The position numbers and the translations under genes are program-made. Below the pieces are notes generated by a model. It searched no databases. It was not told where the DNA came from and was given only the letters and a program-made list of their open reading frames with translations. This document shows, one piece after another, positions 26,138 through 34,715 of a stretch of DNA of 64,000 nucleotides (position 1 is its first letter; every line of letters begins with the position of its first letter). The DNA comes from Domibacillus sp. DTU_2020_1001157_1_SI_ALB_TIR_016 (GTDB lineage: Bacteria; Bacillota; Bacilli; Bacillales; Domibacillaceae): positions 806,001-870,000 of the forward strand of contig NZ_CP135439.1 in assembly GCF_032341995.1 (NCBI RefSeq). The letters are read 5' to 3'.

Positions 26138-27127
26138 TTGAATAAGTACACATTTTTTACCGCCGCTACTGCCGCTACTGTCACTGTTGCAAGCTTCTCA
26201 GCACCTGCAAGCGCAGCAGATCATGCAGATTATGAATTTCCTTTTACAGATGTCGGGGACCGATATGCGGAAGCGGTTGAGTTTTTATATATGATCGAAG
26301 CCATTAACGGTGTATCTGAAACAAAATTTGGTACACAGCAGACGCTGACGCGCGGAGATGCTGCCGTTATTCTTTCCAATCTGCTTGGACTGGATACAGA
26401 AAGCGCGCCGGATGCTGGATTTAAAGATTTAAATACTCGGGTTAAAGGTTCGGTGAATGCCCTTGTAGAATACGGAGTTGTCTCCGGCGTAACGAAAACG
26501 GAATTCAAGCCAGGCGAGCCGCTGAGCCGTGGTGCAATGGCGAAGTTCCTTGTTACTGCGTTTGAACTTCAAGATTATGCGGAAGAAACTCCGTTTACAG
26601 ACGTAGGCGGTGTATTCCAGCCATATATCGAGGCTTTATACGGCACAGGTATTACAAACGGAAAAACAGCAACATCCTATGGCACGTATCAAAACATTAC
26701 CCGTGGCGAGTTTGCGAACCTGCTTTATGCTGCAGTTATGTTTGAATTTGAAAACTCGTATTATCCAGTTCCAGTCAAAGCGACTGTTACATCAGCTACC
26801 TCTACACAGGTTGTTTTAGAGGAAGCAGTACCAGACGATTATACGCCAGGAGAAATTGCCAGCCTGCTTTACTTTTCTCTTGATTACAGTGATGGCACAG
26901 AAAACGAAATTAACCCCACGTCTTATACATTGTCAGCAGATCGTATGACATTAACAATCCGTCATGAAGATTTGACGGGCAAAAAAGGCACAATGCTGGT
27001 TAGCGATTTTGAAAAAGAAATTGTAGCGCCGTTTAACTTTGAACCGGTTACAGCTACATCGAGCGCAAATGTAAAAGAACCATTTGAACAGCCTGCTGGT
27101 GTACCAGCGACCGAAGCCGCTCAATAA
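26138..27127 (+). CDS. Secreted S-layer-homology (SLH) domain protein
   Basis: 329 residues, TTG start with AGGAG about ten bases upstream. A signal peptide ends near SAPASAA (about residue 27). Three SLH modules follow (about 33-90, 91-150 and 151-205), each with an FTDV/FKDL-type start and a TRGD/SRGA/TRGE motif, the residues that contact pyruvylated secondary cell-wall polymer. The C-terminal 120 residues form a beta-rich domain (VKATVTSATSTQVVLEEAVP) of bacterial Ig type. Likely a surface protein held non-covalently on the wall. It stands alone between a long upstream region and a terminator. Confidence 0.88.
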   Translation: MNKYTFFTAATAATVTVASFSAPASAADHADYEFPFTDVGDRYAEAVEFLYMIEAINGVSETKFGTQQTLTRGDAAVILSNLLGLDTESAPDAGFKDLNTRVKGSVNALVEYGVVSGVTKTEFKPGEPLSRGAMAKFLVTAFELQDYAEETPFTDVGGVFQPYIEALYGTGITNGKTATSYGTYQNITRGEFANLLYAAVMFEFENSYYPVPVKATVTSATSTQVVLEEAVPDDYTPGEIASLLYFSLDYSDGTENEINPTSYTLSADRMTLTIRHEDLTGKKGTMLVSDFEKEIVAPFNFEPVTATSSANVKEPFEQPAGVPATEAAQ

Positions 27128-27130
27128 GAA

Positions 27131-27165
27131 AATAAAAAGCACTCCATATTTGGAGTGCTTTTTTC
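27131..27165. terminator. Bidirectional intrinsic terminator
   Basis: Twelve-bp stem AAAAGCACTCCA / TGGAGTGCTTTT with loop TATT, A-run and T-run on either side. Confidence 0.9.
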
Positions 27166-27175
27166 TATGTAGTCT

Positions 27176-27967
27176 TCACAACCTGCCCGGTGGGTTCCGT
27201 TTAATGCTGCCGAGCGCCACCTGCAGACTGGAATAAAACTGCATGTCAGCGATATCGTTCATGGTCCGGTTAAAGTAAAAGGCCGTTTTGGGAGAAACGC
27301 CGCTGACAATCAGCTCCGCTCCCAGCAGCCGAACGGTGTTTCGAAGGTTTTGTATCCATTCCTCCGTCATACTAGAATCCAGATAGAGGCCGGTCACATC
27401 CACAATCACATGCTCCGTTTCTGTTTTGAACAGTTTGTCAGAAAGCTTATCGATAAGCAGAAAAGACCGGTTTGCATCCATTTGGCCGACAAGCGGTACG
27501 ACCATCGTTTCATTATCAAGAGAAATAATGGGAATAGATAAATCTTCAATTTCTTTTTTTGCCGCTTCAATATCTACAGTCAAGTTCATTTTATCCGTCA
27601 CATCGTACTGGAGGCCGATAAAATAAAGCGTGTTATCCAGCCGGACCGGCTTAATATTGATCCGGTTCCAAAACGGTGTGCCATCTTTACGGTAGTTTAA
27701 AAGTGTACGTTCAAATGGGCGTACAAGCTTAATCGCTCTTCTCATTTCGGAGATGCTGCTTTTGTCGGTTTCTTCTCCTTGCAGAAACCGGCAGTTTCTT
27801 CCGACCGCTTCTTTCTTTGAATACCCTGTTACGCGTTCAAATCCTTTGTTGACAAACACAATGGGATTGTCAGGCTTAGCAGCATTTGTGATGACAGCCC
27901 CGTTTTCAATAAGGTCCAGTGTATAAACCAATAATGAGGAAGCGTGCTTTTCTTGTAAAAATTCCAT
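27176..27967 (-). CDS. ytvA: Blue-light receptor YtvA (LOV - STAS)
   Basis: 263 residues. The N-terminal LOV/PAS domain (about 15-125) has the flavin-adduct signature GRNCRFLQG, with the photoactive Cys at 59, and conserved NYRKDGTPFWNRINIKPV and YFIGLQYDVT strands. A linker helix leads to a STAS domain (about 150-255, VIVDVTGLYLDSS). In B. subtilis YtvA is a stressosome component that turns on sigB in blue light. The same job is likely here, and a sigB-type promoter exists in the window (csbD). No other stressosome gene is nearby. Its terminator is shared with the SLH gene. Confidence 0.93.
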   Translation of the reverse strand: MEFLQEKHASSLLVYTLDLIENGAVITNAAKPDNPIVFVNKGFERVTGYSKKEAVGRNCRFLQGEETDKSSISEMRRAIKLVRPFERTLLNYRKDGTPFWNRINIKPVRLDNTLYFIGLQYDVTDKMNLTVDIEAAKKEIEDLSIPIISLDNETMVVPLVGQMDANRSFLLIDKLSDKLFKTETEHVIVDVTGLYLDSSMTEEWIQNLRNTVRLLGAELIVSGVSPKTAFYFNRTMNDIADMQFYSSLQVALGSIKRNPPGRL

Positions 27968-28271
27968 AAGCTCTCCTTTATTCGTGCCCAGTTCCTATAT
28001 GCCGGCAGCTTAATAATCGAATATGTAAAAGTTTATCCATGACTCTATACCCTTTTTTTACTTTATTCAAACGTTTTGATAGTTTAAAAGTATGATGCAT
28101 TGGCATGCGTCTTTAAAAAAAGCAGGATTTTTCGAGGGGTAACAAGGTAAATATGGTATGATATTACTGATTGTGCTTATGAAAATAATATGTAGAAGGA
28201 ATAGGAATTTTCTTCTCTTTTCTGACCAAGCGATTCTGAAAGAAAGACAGCGTTTACAAGGAGACGATTCG

Positions 28272-28727
28272 ATGAACATTCGCTTGCTTCAACCATTGGA
28301 AGCACCGCCGTATAAGCTGCTGCTGCTGGCTGATCCCTCCCGGTCTATCATAGAGAAATACGTAAAACGGGGACGGTGCTTTTTACTTGAAGAAGAAAGC
28401 AGAATCATTGGTGCGTATATTCTTCTGCCTGTTAATCCTGAAACAATAGAGCTTGTTAATATTGCTGTAGAGGAAACCCGCCAAGGAACCGGCATTGGCA
28501 GGCAGCTTATGGAACACGCGATCAAACAAGCTAAAGCCGGGGGTTATCAAACAATGGAAGTTGGTACTGGTAATTCAAGCATTTCTCAGATTGCTTTTTA
28601 TCAGAAGTACGGCTTTCGAATGATCGGCATTGACCGCGATTTTTTTCTACGACATTACAAAGAAGAAATTTGGGAAAACGGCATTCAATGCCATGATATG
28701 ATTCGAATGGCTATGACACTTACCTAA
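28272..28727 (+). CDS. GNAT-family N-acetyltransferase
   Basis: 151 residues from the ATG preceded by AAGGAGA. The acetyl-CoA loop is clear: VEETRQGTGIGRQLMEHAI (pattern Q/RxxGxG/A), followed by GGYQTMEVGTGNSS and FYQKYGFRM, standard GNAT motifs. The C-terminal HYKEEIWENGIQCHDMIRMAM resembles B. subtilis YvbK-type enzymes. Substrate unknown. An open frame extends about 115 bp upstream, but the ribosome site supports this start. Confidence 0.85.
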   Translation: MNIRLLQPLEAPPYKLLLLADPSRSIIEKYVKRGRCFLLEEESRIIGAYILLPVNPETIELVNIAVEETRQGTGIGRQLMEHAIKQAKAGGYQTMEVGTGNSSISQIAFYQKYGFRMIGIDRDFFLRHYKEEIWENGIQCHDMIRMAMTLT

Positions 28728-28848
28728 AAGGGTCACAGTCAAAACGTATATTTTTTGGAAGAACAATTACCTGCTTCTTTAAAAAGTTTCATAAAAACCG
28801 ATGTAATAAAGGATATAGCAAATAAAGGGCGGAGTGAGGAGAAATACA

Positions 28849-30597
28849 ATGAAAAGGAAAAAAGCAGGGTCCTTGAAACGGACCGTCATCGGACTAGTTA
28901 CAGCTTTGTTGATCGGTTTGTTTCTTTTGATCGGATCGTTTATGTACATAAACACAAAGAAAGCGATTGAACAAACTGTCCGCGAAACGGCTGTTCTGCA
29001 TGCCGAGCGGATTGCGGAAAGCATTGATCCCGAAGTGTACAGTGATTTTTTAGAAAATCCAAAAAAAGATCAAACGTATGAAAAGCTGCGTATTCAGCTC
29101 AATGACTATCGAGAAAAAATTGGTGCTATGTACGTATATACATTGCAGGCAGACGGGCAGGACTCACTTGGTATCATGGTAGATGGCATGGAAAAAGCGG
29201 AAGATGCCGTGGCGATCGGAGAACCGACGACCGCAACGGGCTATAAGGACGTAGCAGCTGTATTTGAAGGAGAAACAGCTGCCACAGAGATTGTGAGTGA
29301 TCCAGACTACGGCGACTACATGTCTGCTTTTGCTCCTATTAAAGATGCCAGTGGCAATGTAGTCGGGGTGCTTGGTGTAGATCTAGAAGCCAATATTGTA
29401 AAAACCATCATTCAAAATGTAATGAAGAATTCTATTCCGCTGCTTATAGCAGGGCTTTTAGGAGCACTCGCTTTACTGCTGGGCATCCTGTTCTTTTTCC
29501 TGACGAAACGACTGAACCCACTTGCAAGACTAAATCGGGCAGCAGCGCTTGTTTCAAATGGAAACATTCATGAAGCAAAGGAGGAAACACAGACGTTTCA
29601 GGCTGCTTCCAATGATGAGATTGGTGTTCTGAGCGGGTCGATTCAAACCATGATTGAGACGCTTGAAGGTATGCTTCAAGACATTCAGCTTCACTCTGTA
29701 GAGGTGAGGGACCAAAGCGATTCATTATATAAGATGTCTCACCATATGAAAGAATCGAGCAGCCAAATTGCGGTGACAATGGAGGAAATGGCAACTGCCA
29801 CAGAGCAGCAGGCCGAAGCAGCAGCCGGCATTTCAGAAGGCATGAATCGCTTTTCTTCTCTTGTTTTAGAAACTGCAGAACAGGGCAGCGCGATCTCGGG
29901 CTCATCTAATGAAGTTATGCAGAGGACGAGAGAAGGCGAGAAGCTGATGACATCAGCCATTGACCAAATGGACAAAACACATGTGACAGTACGCCAATCC
30001 GTTCAAAAAGTAACAGAGCTCGAAGCAAAAACAAATGAAGTGCAGGCACTCGTTTCTTTTATAAGCGGAGTCGCGGATCAAACAAACCTGCTGGCGCTGA
30101 ATGCAGCAATCGAAGCGGCGCGCGCCGGCGATGCAGGAAAAGGCTTTGCCGTAGTGGCGGAAGAGGTGCGAAAGCTTTCTGATCAAGTATCTACATCCGT
30201 TCAAGGAATTCAGCGTATCGTTCAAAGTGTAAATGAAACGACGAATGAGGTGGCTTCTTTCCTGGAGCAGGGACTTCAGCAGGTGGAAGAAAGTAAAAAT
30301 GGATTAAATCAAACTGGAGCAGCATTTAAGGATATTACAGGGGAAATTCATTCTATGGATGATGCTATCAAAAAAATGCAAAGCCGTCTTCAAGAAGTAC
30401 TCACACGCCAAAGCGAGATGTCTAATGCCCTGACGGAAGTAGCCGCTATTTCCGAGCAGAATGCAGCGGGTATTGAGGAAGTAACAGCATCCGCCGAACA
30501 AATGAATCATCTGGCGGAAGTGACACAAAGCCAGGTGGATAAATTGCAGGTTATGTCGGGCGAGCTGGATGAATTAAACCGAAAATTTACTTTATAG
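28849..30597 (+). CDS. Methyl-accepting chemotaxis protein, membrane type
   Basis: 582 residues from MKRKKAG; GAGGAG is eight bases upstream. A membrane helix (about 13-35), an extracellular Cache-like domain (about 40-185, with [22 protein letters not shown] and [11 protein letters not shown]), a second helix (about 192-213), HAMP (about 214-270) and a signalling domain with tip [20 protein letters not shown]. It ends in ELNRKFTL. A weak sigD-like element lies upstream (TAAA at 28780, ACCGATGT at 28797-28804, spacer 13 instead of 15). The sensor shares strand motifs with the 14.4-kb receptor, so the two may be paralogues. Confidence 0.94.
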   Translation: MKRKKAGSLKRTVIGLVTALLIGLFLLIGSFMYINTKKAIEQTVRETAVLHAERIAESIDPEVYSDFLENPKKDQTYEKLRIQLNDYREKIGAMYVYTLQADGQDSLGIMVDGMEKAEDAVAIGEPTTATGYKDVAAVFEGETAATEIVSDPDYGDYMSAFAPIKDASGNVVGVLGVDLEANIVKTIIQNVMKNSIPLLIAGLLGALALLLGILFFFLTKRLNPLARLNRAAALVSNGNIHEAKEETQTFQAASNDEIGVLSGSIQTMIETLEGMLQDIQLHSVEVRDQSDSLYKMSHHMKESSSQIAVTMEEMATATEQQAEAAAGISEGMNRFSSLVLETAEQGSAISGSSNEVMQRTREGEKLMTSAIDQMDKTHVTVRQSVQKVTELEAKTNEVQALVSFISGVADQTNLLALNAAIEAARAGDAGKGFAVVAEEVRKLSDQVSTSVQGIQRIVQSVNETTNEVASFLEQGLQQVEESKNGLNQTGAAFKDITGEIHSMDDAIKKMQSRLQEVLTRQSEMSNALTEVAAISEQNAAGIEEVTASAEQMNHLAEVTQSQVDKLQVMSGELDELNRKFTL

Positions 30598-30608
30598 TTA
30601 TAAACAGC

Positions 30609-30641
30609 GAGCAGCCTTTTTAAAAGGCTGCTTTTTATTTT
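30609..30641 (+). terminator. Intrinsic terminator
   Basis: Stem AGCAGCCTTT / AAAGGCTGCT followed by T5, after the third chemoreceptor gene. Confidence 0.85.
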
Positions 30642-30765
30642 AAAAAAGATGAACATTTTTTTACAGTGCCTTTACAATCGGCTCCAAACCGTTGATATAC
30701 AGCTTTTTTTGATTTTCCATTCGTTTACAAGAACTCAACATAACTTTTATTTTTGTTTTATTCTT

Positions 30766-30780
30766 GGTTCACAATGAACC
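30766..30780. promoter_or_regulatory. Palindrome upstream of the ABC importer operon
   Basis: GGTTCA-CAA-TGAACC, a perfect 6-3-6 repeat overlapping the expected promoter (a TACAAT -10 lies at 30783-30788). It is not a Fur or PhoP box; its regulator is unknown. Confidence 0.4.
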
Positions 30781-30830
30781 GTTACAATAAATGACAAGAA
30801 AATGGAGTAAAAAGAAGCGGAGGAATTTTC

Positions 30831-31859
30831 ATGCGTCATTATGTTTTGCCATCTTTGGCACTAGCCGTACTTTCAGCAGGATGTTCACAGGAGGCGCTGC
30901 AATCAGGGGAAGCAGCGGGTGGTGAAAAAGAAGCGGGTGTATCAGGCACACTCAGCTTTTATACATCACAGCCTGATGAAGATGCACAGGCACTTGTCAC
31001 GGCATTTCAAGAAAAGTATCCGGAAGCGAAAGTGGAAACATTCCGCTCAGGAACAGAAGAAGTCATTTCCAAGCTGCAGGCAGAAAAGCAGGCAGGGAGT
31101 GTACAGGCGGACGTGCTGCTTGTTGCCGATGCGGTCACATTTGAAAGCTTAAAAGAAGCAGATATGCTGATGAATTATGAGTCTTCAGAAGCGGAACACA
31201 TCCCCGACGATTTTAAAGACCCGGATGGCACTTATACTGGAACAAAAGTTATGGCCACCGGACTTGTCGTAAACACAAACGAAGCGGCCGAAATGCCAAC
31301 GAGCTGGAGCGTGCTGGCCGGAAAGGAAGCAAAAGGAAAAAGTATTATGCCAAGCCCGTTTTATTCTGGCGCTGCTGCCTACAATTTAGGTGTGATCACA
31401 CGGCAGGAGGAATTAGGCTGGGGCTTCTATAAGAGCTTGAAAAACAATGAAATGAGCATTACGAAAGGAAACGGCGGTGTGCTTGAAGCCGTTGCATCCG
31501 GTGAGAAAACATATGGTATGGTTGTTGATTTTGTAGCGGCACGTGCAAAGCAGGATGGGTCGCCGGTTGAACTTGTTTATCCAGAAGAAGGCGTGCCGGT
31601 TATCACCGAGCCGGTCGGCATTATGAAAAACACCGATAATGAAGAAACCGCCAAAGCCTTTGTAGACTTTGTTTTATCTGAAGAAGGGCAGAAGCTTGCA
31701 GCAGAAATTGGCTATACGCCAATCCGGGAAGGGATCGAGGCACCGGAAGGACTGCGGACTGTAGAGGAACTCAATGTGCTTACATCAGATACGTCAGAGC
31801 TTTTAAAAGCACGTGAAGAAGACAAGGAGCTGTTCGGCGGCATGTTTGGCCAGCAGTAA
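30831..31859 (+). CDS. ABC importer substrate-binding lipoprotein (iron/aminoethylphosphonate type)
   Basis: 342 residues; lipoprotein signal peptide with lipobox LSAGC. The mature part is a family-1 solute-binding fold: GTLSFYTSQPDEDAQALVTAFQEKYP at the start, QADVLLVADAVTFESLKEADML in the first lobe and TKGNGGVLEAVASGEKTYGMVVDFVAARAKQDGSPVELVYPEEGVPV in the hinge and second lobe. This is the FutA/PhnS-like branch, which binds Fe(III) or 2-aminoethylphosphonate. The iron-site tyrosines cannot be confirmed by eye, and no Fur box is seen, so the substrate is open. First gene of a three-gene operon. Confidence 0.88.
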   Translation: MRHYVLPSLALAVLSAGCSQEALQSGEAAGGEKEAGVSGTLSFYTSQPDEDAQALVTAFQEKYPEAKVETFRSGTEEVISKLQAEKQAGSVQADVLLVADAVTFESLKEADMLMNYESSEAEHIPDDFKDPDGTYTGTKVMATGLVVNTNEAAEMPTSWSVLAGKEAKGKSIMPSPFYSGAAAYNLGVITRQEELGWGFYKSLKNNEMSITKGNGGVLEAVASGEKTYGMVVDFVAARAKQDGSPVELVYPEEGVPVITEPVGIMKNTDNEETAKAFVDFVLSEEGQKLAAEIGYTPIREGIEAPEGLRTVEELNVLTSDTSELLKAREEDKELFGGMFGQQ

Positions 31860-31870
31860 AGGTAAGCAGA

Positions 31871-33595
31871 ATGATTTCACCTCAATCAGTCGCACCGGAA
31901 AGAAGAAGGGAAACCCCTTCTTTCTCTTCTTTTTTTGGAACGAAAAAATGGCTCATGGTACTTGGATTACTGCTTATTGTGTTTGTGTTCGTTGTTCCCG
32001 TATTTCGTCTTCTCCTTCTTAGTTTGCTTGATAATGGTGCATGGTCCTCGGCTCATTATGAAAGTATATTGAAGGAAGCAGCTACATGGACAGCTGTTAA
32101 AAACACCCTATATACGACAGCAGGCTCCACTATACTGTCGCTTGTCCTCGGTGTATCAATGGCCTGGATTATGGCCTATGTTCATTTGCGTGGAAAGCGA
32201 TGGATGCAGTTATTTATTTTTCTGCCGTTTATTATTCCATCGTATATCACAACGCTTGCTTGGATTCAATTTTTAGGAAAAAGCGGCCCTGTATTTTCAC
32301 TGTTCGGCTGGGCGCCCAATTTATACAGCATGGGCGGCATCATCTTCCTGCTGGGAATGTCTCATTACCCGCTTGTGTACTTGTTTACAGTAGATGTATT
32401 CCGCAAAATTCCACGGGAGCTGGAAGACGCAGCGAGAACGTCTGGAGCTGGCAGAAAACACGTTCTGCTGAAAGTTGTGCTGCCACTTGCCCTGCCCGGT
32501 ATTGCGGGCGGCGGTCTCCTTGCATTTTTAACCAACCTGGACAACTTTGGTATTCCCGCTTTTTTAGGAATCCCCGCTAATATTCGTGTGCTCAGCACTT
32601 ATATTTATGAGCAGATCGCTGGATTTGGTCCATCATCATTTGCACGCGCTGCCGTTTTATCTGTTTTGCTTGGCGCCATTGCACTTGCCGGAACCTTTCT
32701 ACAGTGGCTGCTGCTGAAAAAAAGCCGGGTCACCGAAACCGTAGTGCGTGATACAAATCCGCGCATTTATTTGGCTTCGCGCCCGCAGCGGCTTCTTGAA
32801 GCGGGCATATGGCTGTTTTTAGGGGTGACAAGCCTGGTGCCGTTTCTTGCCATGGGGGCACTTTCACTTATTAAAGCATACGGGCTCCCCTTCCGCCCTG
32901 AAAATTTGTCGCTCGAAAACTATTATTATGTGTTTTTAGAAGATGCCAAAACTGGCTCTGCCTTGTGGAACAGTGTATGGCTGGCAGTCTTCACGATGGG
33001 CATCTGTCTTGTAGCGGGCACTGCTTTGGCTTATCTGCGTTATCGGGGAGATGGCTTTCTTGCAAAATGGATGGAGCTGTTTGTGACAGTTCCCTATGCA
33101 TTGCCAGGCACGGTGCTGGCCCTTTGCATGATCTTTGCATGGATGCAGCCAATCCCAGGCTGGAATCCCGGCCTTTACGGATCGGTATGGATTTTGCTCA
33201 TTGCGTACGTTACCCGTTTTTTTGTTTTGCAGGTTAGAGGCAGCTATACGGCACTTTTGCAGGTAGACCCCTCTATGGAAGAAGCGGCGAAAGTGTCAGG
33301 TGCACATGGCTGGGTCAAATGGCGGCGGATTTTGCTGCCGCTTCTATTTCCGGGACTTGCCGGCGGCGCACTCCTTGTTTTTTTAATGGTGCTGACGGAA
33401 TTAACTGTCTCAAGCCTGCTTTGGTCAACTGGATCGGAAACGATTGGTGTTGTGATTTTTAATTATGAACAAGCAGGCTATACAACGTATTCCACTGCTT
33501 TTGCAAGCGTACTCGTGCTGGCCATTTTAACGGGCGGCCTGCTTTTTACTGCTTTGAGCAGGCAGTGGGAGCGAAAGGTGATGAAAAAGCAATGA
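31871..33595 (+). CDS. ABC importer permease, fused double type
   Basis: 574 residues with about twelve membrane helices in two homologous halves. Each half has an EAA loop that contacts the ATPase (ELEDAARTSGAGRKHVLLKVVLP near 190 and SMEEAAKVSGAHGWVKWRRILLPLLFPG near 480). This fused layout is that of FbpB/PhnU-like iron or phosphonate permeases. It follows the binding protein by 11 bp and overlaps the ATPase gene by four bases (ATGA), which suggests translational coupling. Confidence 0.92.
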   Translation: MISPQSVAPERRRETPSFSSFFGTKKWLMVLGLLLIVFVFVVPVFRLLLLSLLDNGAWSSAHYESILKEAATWTAVKNTLYTTAGSTILSLVLGVSMAWIMAYVHLRGKRWMQLFIFLPFIIPSYITTLAWIQFLGKSGPVFSLFGWAPNLYSMGGIIFLLGMSHYPLVYLFTVDVFRKIPRELEDAARTSGAGRKHVLLKVVLPLALPGIAGGGLLAFLTNLDNFGIPAFLGIPANIRVLSTYIYEQIAGFGPSSFARAAVLSVLLGAIALAGTFLQWLLLKKSRVTETVVRDTNPRIYLASRPQRLLEAGIWLFLGVTSLVPFLAMGALSLIKAYGLPFRPENLSLENYYYVFLEDAKTGSALWNSVWLAVFTMGICLVAGTALAYLRYRGDGFLAKWMELFVTVPYALPGTVLALCMIFAWMQPIPGWNPGLYGSVWILLIAYVTRFFVLQVRGSYTALLQVDPSMEEAAKVSGAHGWVKWRRILLPLLFPGLAGGALLVFLMVLTELTVSSLLWSTGSETIGVVIFNYEQAGYTTYSTAFASVLVLAILTGGLLFTALSRQWERKVMKKQ

Positions 33596-34656
33596 TTGAA
33601 GTCAACAATGTAACAAAACAGTATGGCTCCTTTACCGCCTTGCATGAAATGGATTTGAGCATACGAAAAGGGGAATTTACCGCCATTCTTGGACCATCCG
33701 GCTGCGGGAAAACAACATTTTTAAAGCTTTTGGCTGGTTTTATGAAGCCTTCTTCAGGAGATATCCATATAGACGGCTTTCTGGCTGCTTCGAAAAAACG
33801 GCTTGTTCCGCCTGAGAAAAGAAACATCGGTATGGTTTTTCAATCTTTTGCGCTTTGGCCGCATATGACGGTGTATGAACATGTGGCTTTTCCGCTCCGT
33901 CATCATCACCATACACGTGATGAGTGGAAGCAGGATATAGGGGCGCGAGCGCAGCAGGTATTAAAACTAGTGGGGCTTGAGCAGCTATTCGACCGCTACC
34001 CGGCTGAGCTTTCCGGCGGTCAAAAACAGCGGGTAGCATTGGCGCGGGCAATTGCACCGCTGCCAGATGTACTGCTGATGGACGAGCCGCTCAGCGCCCT
34101 GGATATCGAACTGCGCGTGGAAATGCGCAATGAAATTCAGCGTATTCACCGTGAAACCCATGCATCCGTTGTATATGTGACTCATGACCAGGGGGAAGCA
34201 TTGGCAATGGCCGATAAAATTGTGGTGATGAACCACGGCAAAATTGAACAGATCGGATCACCGGAAGCTGTGTACACAAGACCGGAAACCGCATTTGTCG
34301 CTTCCTTTGTTGGCAAGTGTAATATGGTGAAAGGAAAATGGGAGCAGGATTTTTTCATTCCAAATGAATTTCCTTGGGAAAGGTGGCCGGACATCGGAGT
34401 AACGGAGTCTTTAAAAAAAGAGGGACTATGCCCGGTTCGCCCTGAACAATGGAAGCTGGCCGGAGAAAAGGAAGAAGGTTTAAAAGGAACGGTTCTGACG
34501 GTTCAATATCAAGGCAAGGAAATACACTATACGATTGAAGTGGAAAATGAAAACTGGACTGTCCACCAGTCTGTTTTTCAACCAAAGTATGGAATAGGCG
34601 ATACGGTCAGTTTAAGCGTGAAAGCAGAACCATCGCAAAAAGCAGCTTCCTTTTAA
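33592..34656 (+). CDS. ABC importer ATPase
   Basis: 354 residues. Walker A GPSGCGKTT (about 36-44), Q-loop MVFQSFALWPHM, signature LSGGQKQR, Walker B VLLMDEPLSALD and the switch His in YVTHDQGEA. The C-terminal ~110 residues form a TOBE-like domain, typical of the FbpC/PotA branch. The start is the ATG overlapping the permease stop; a longer frame to the left lies inside the permease gene. It should power the adjacent permease. A terminator follows immediately. Confidence 0.93.
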   Translation: MIEVNNVTKQYGSFTALHEMDLSIRKGEFTAILGPSGCGKTTFLKLLAGFMKPSSGDIHIDGFLAASKKRLVPPEKRNIGMVFQSFALWPHMTVYEHVAFPLRHHHHTRDEWKQDIGARAQQVLKLVGLEQLFDRYPAELSGGQKQRVALARAIAPLPDVLLMDEPLSALDIELRVEMRNEIQRIHRETHASVVYVTHDQGEALAMADKIVVMNHGKIEQIGSPEAVYTRPETAFVASFVGKCNMVKGKWEQDFFIPNEFPWERWPDIGVTESLKKEGLCPVRPEQWKLAGEKEEGLKGTVLTVQYQGKEIHYTIEVENENWTVHQSVFQPKYGIGDTVSLSVKAEPSQKAASF

Positions 34657-34671
34657 GGGAGCTGCTTTTTT
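34637..34671 (+). terminator. Intrinsic terminator of the ABC operon
   Basis: AGCAGCTTCC / GGGAGCTGCT stem, then T6. It overlaps the last codons of the ATPase gene. Confidence 0.85.
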
Positions 34672-34677
34672 GAAGCA

Positions 34678-34712
34678 TCAAAACCCGTTCCCGAGCCGGG
34701 AACGGGTTTTTA
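34678..34712. terminator. Bidirectional intrinsic terminator, leuA end
   Basis: Thirteen-bp stem AAACCCGTTCCCG / CGGGAACGGGTTT, A4 and T5 flanks. Confidence 0.9.
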
Positions 34713-34715
34713 CTA

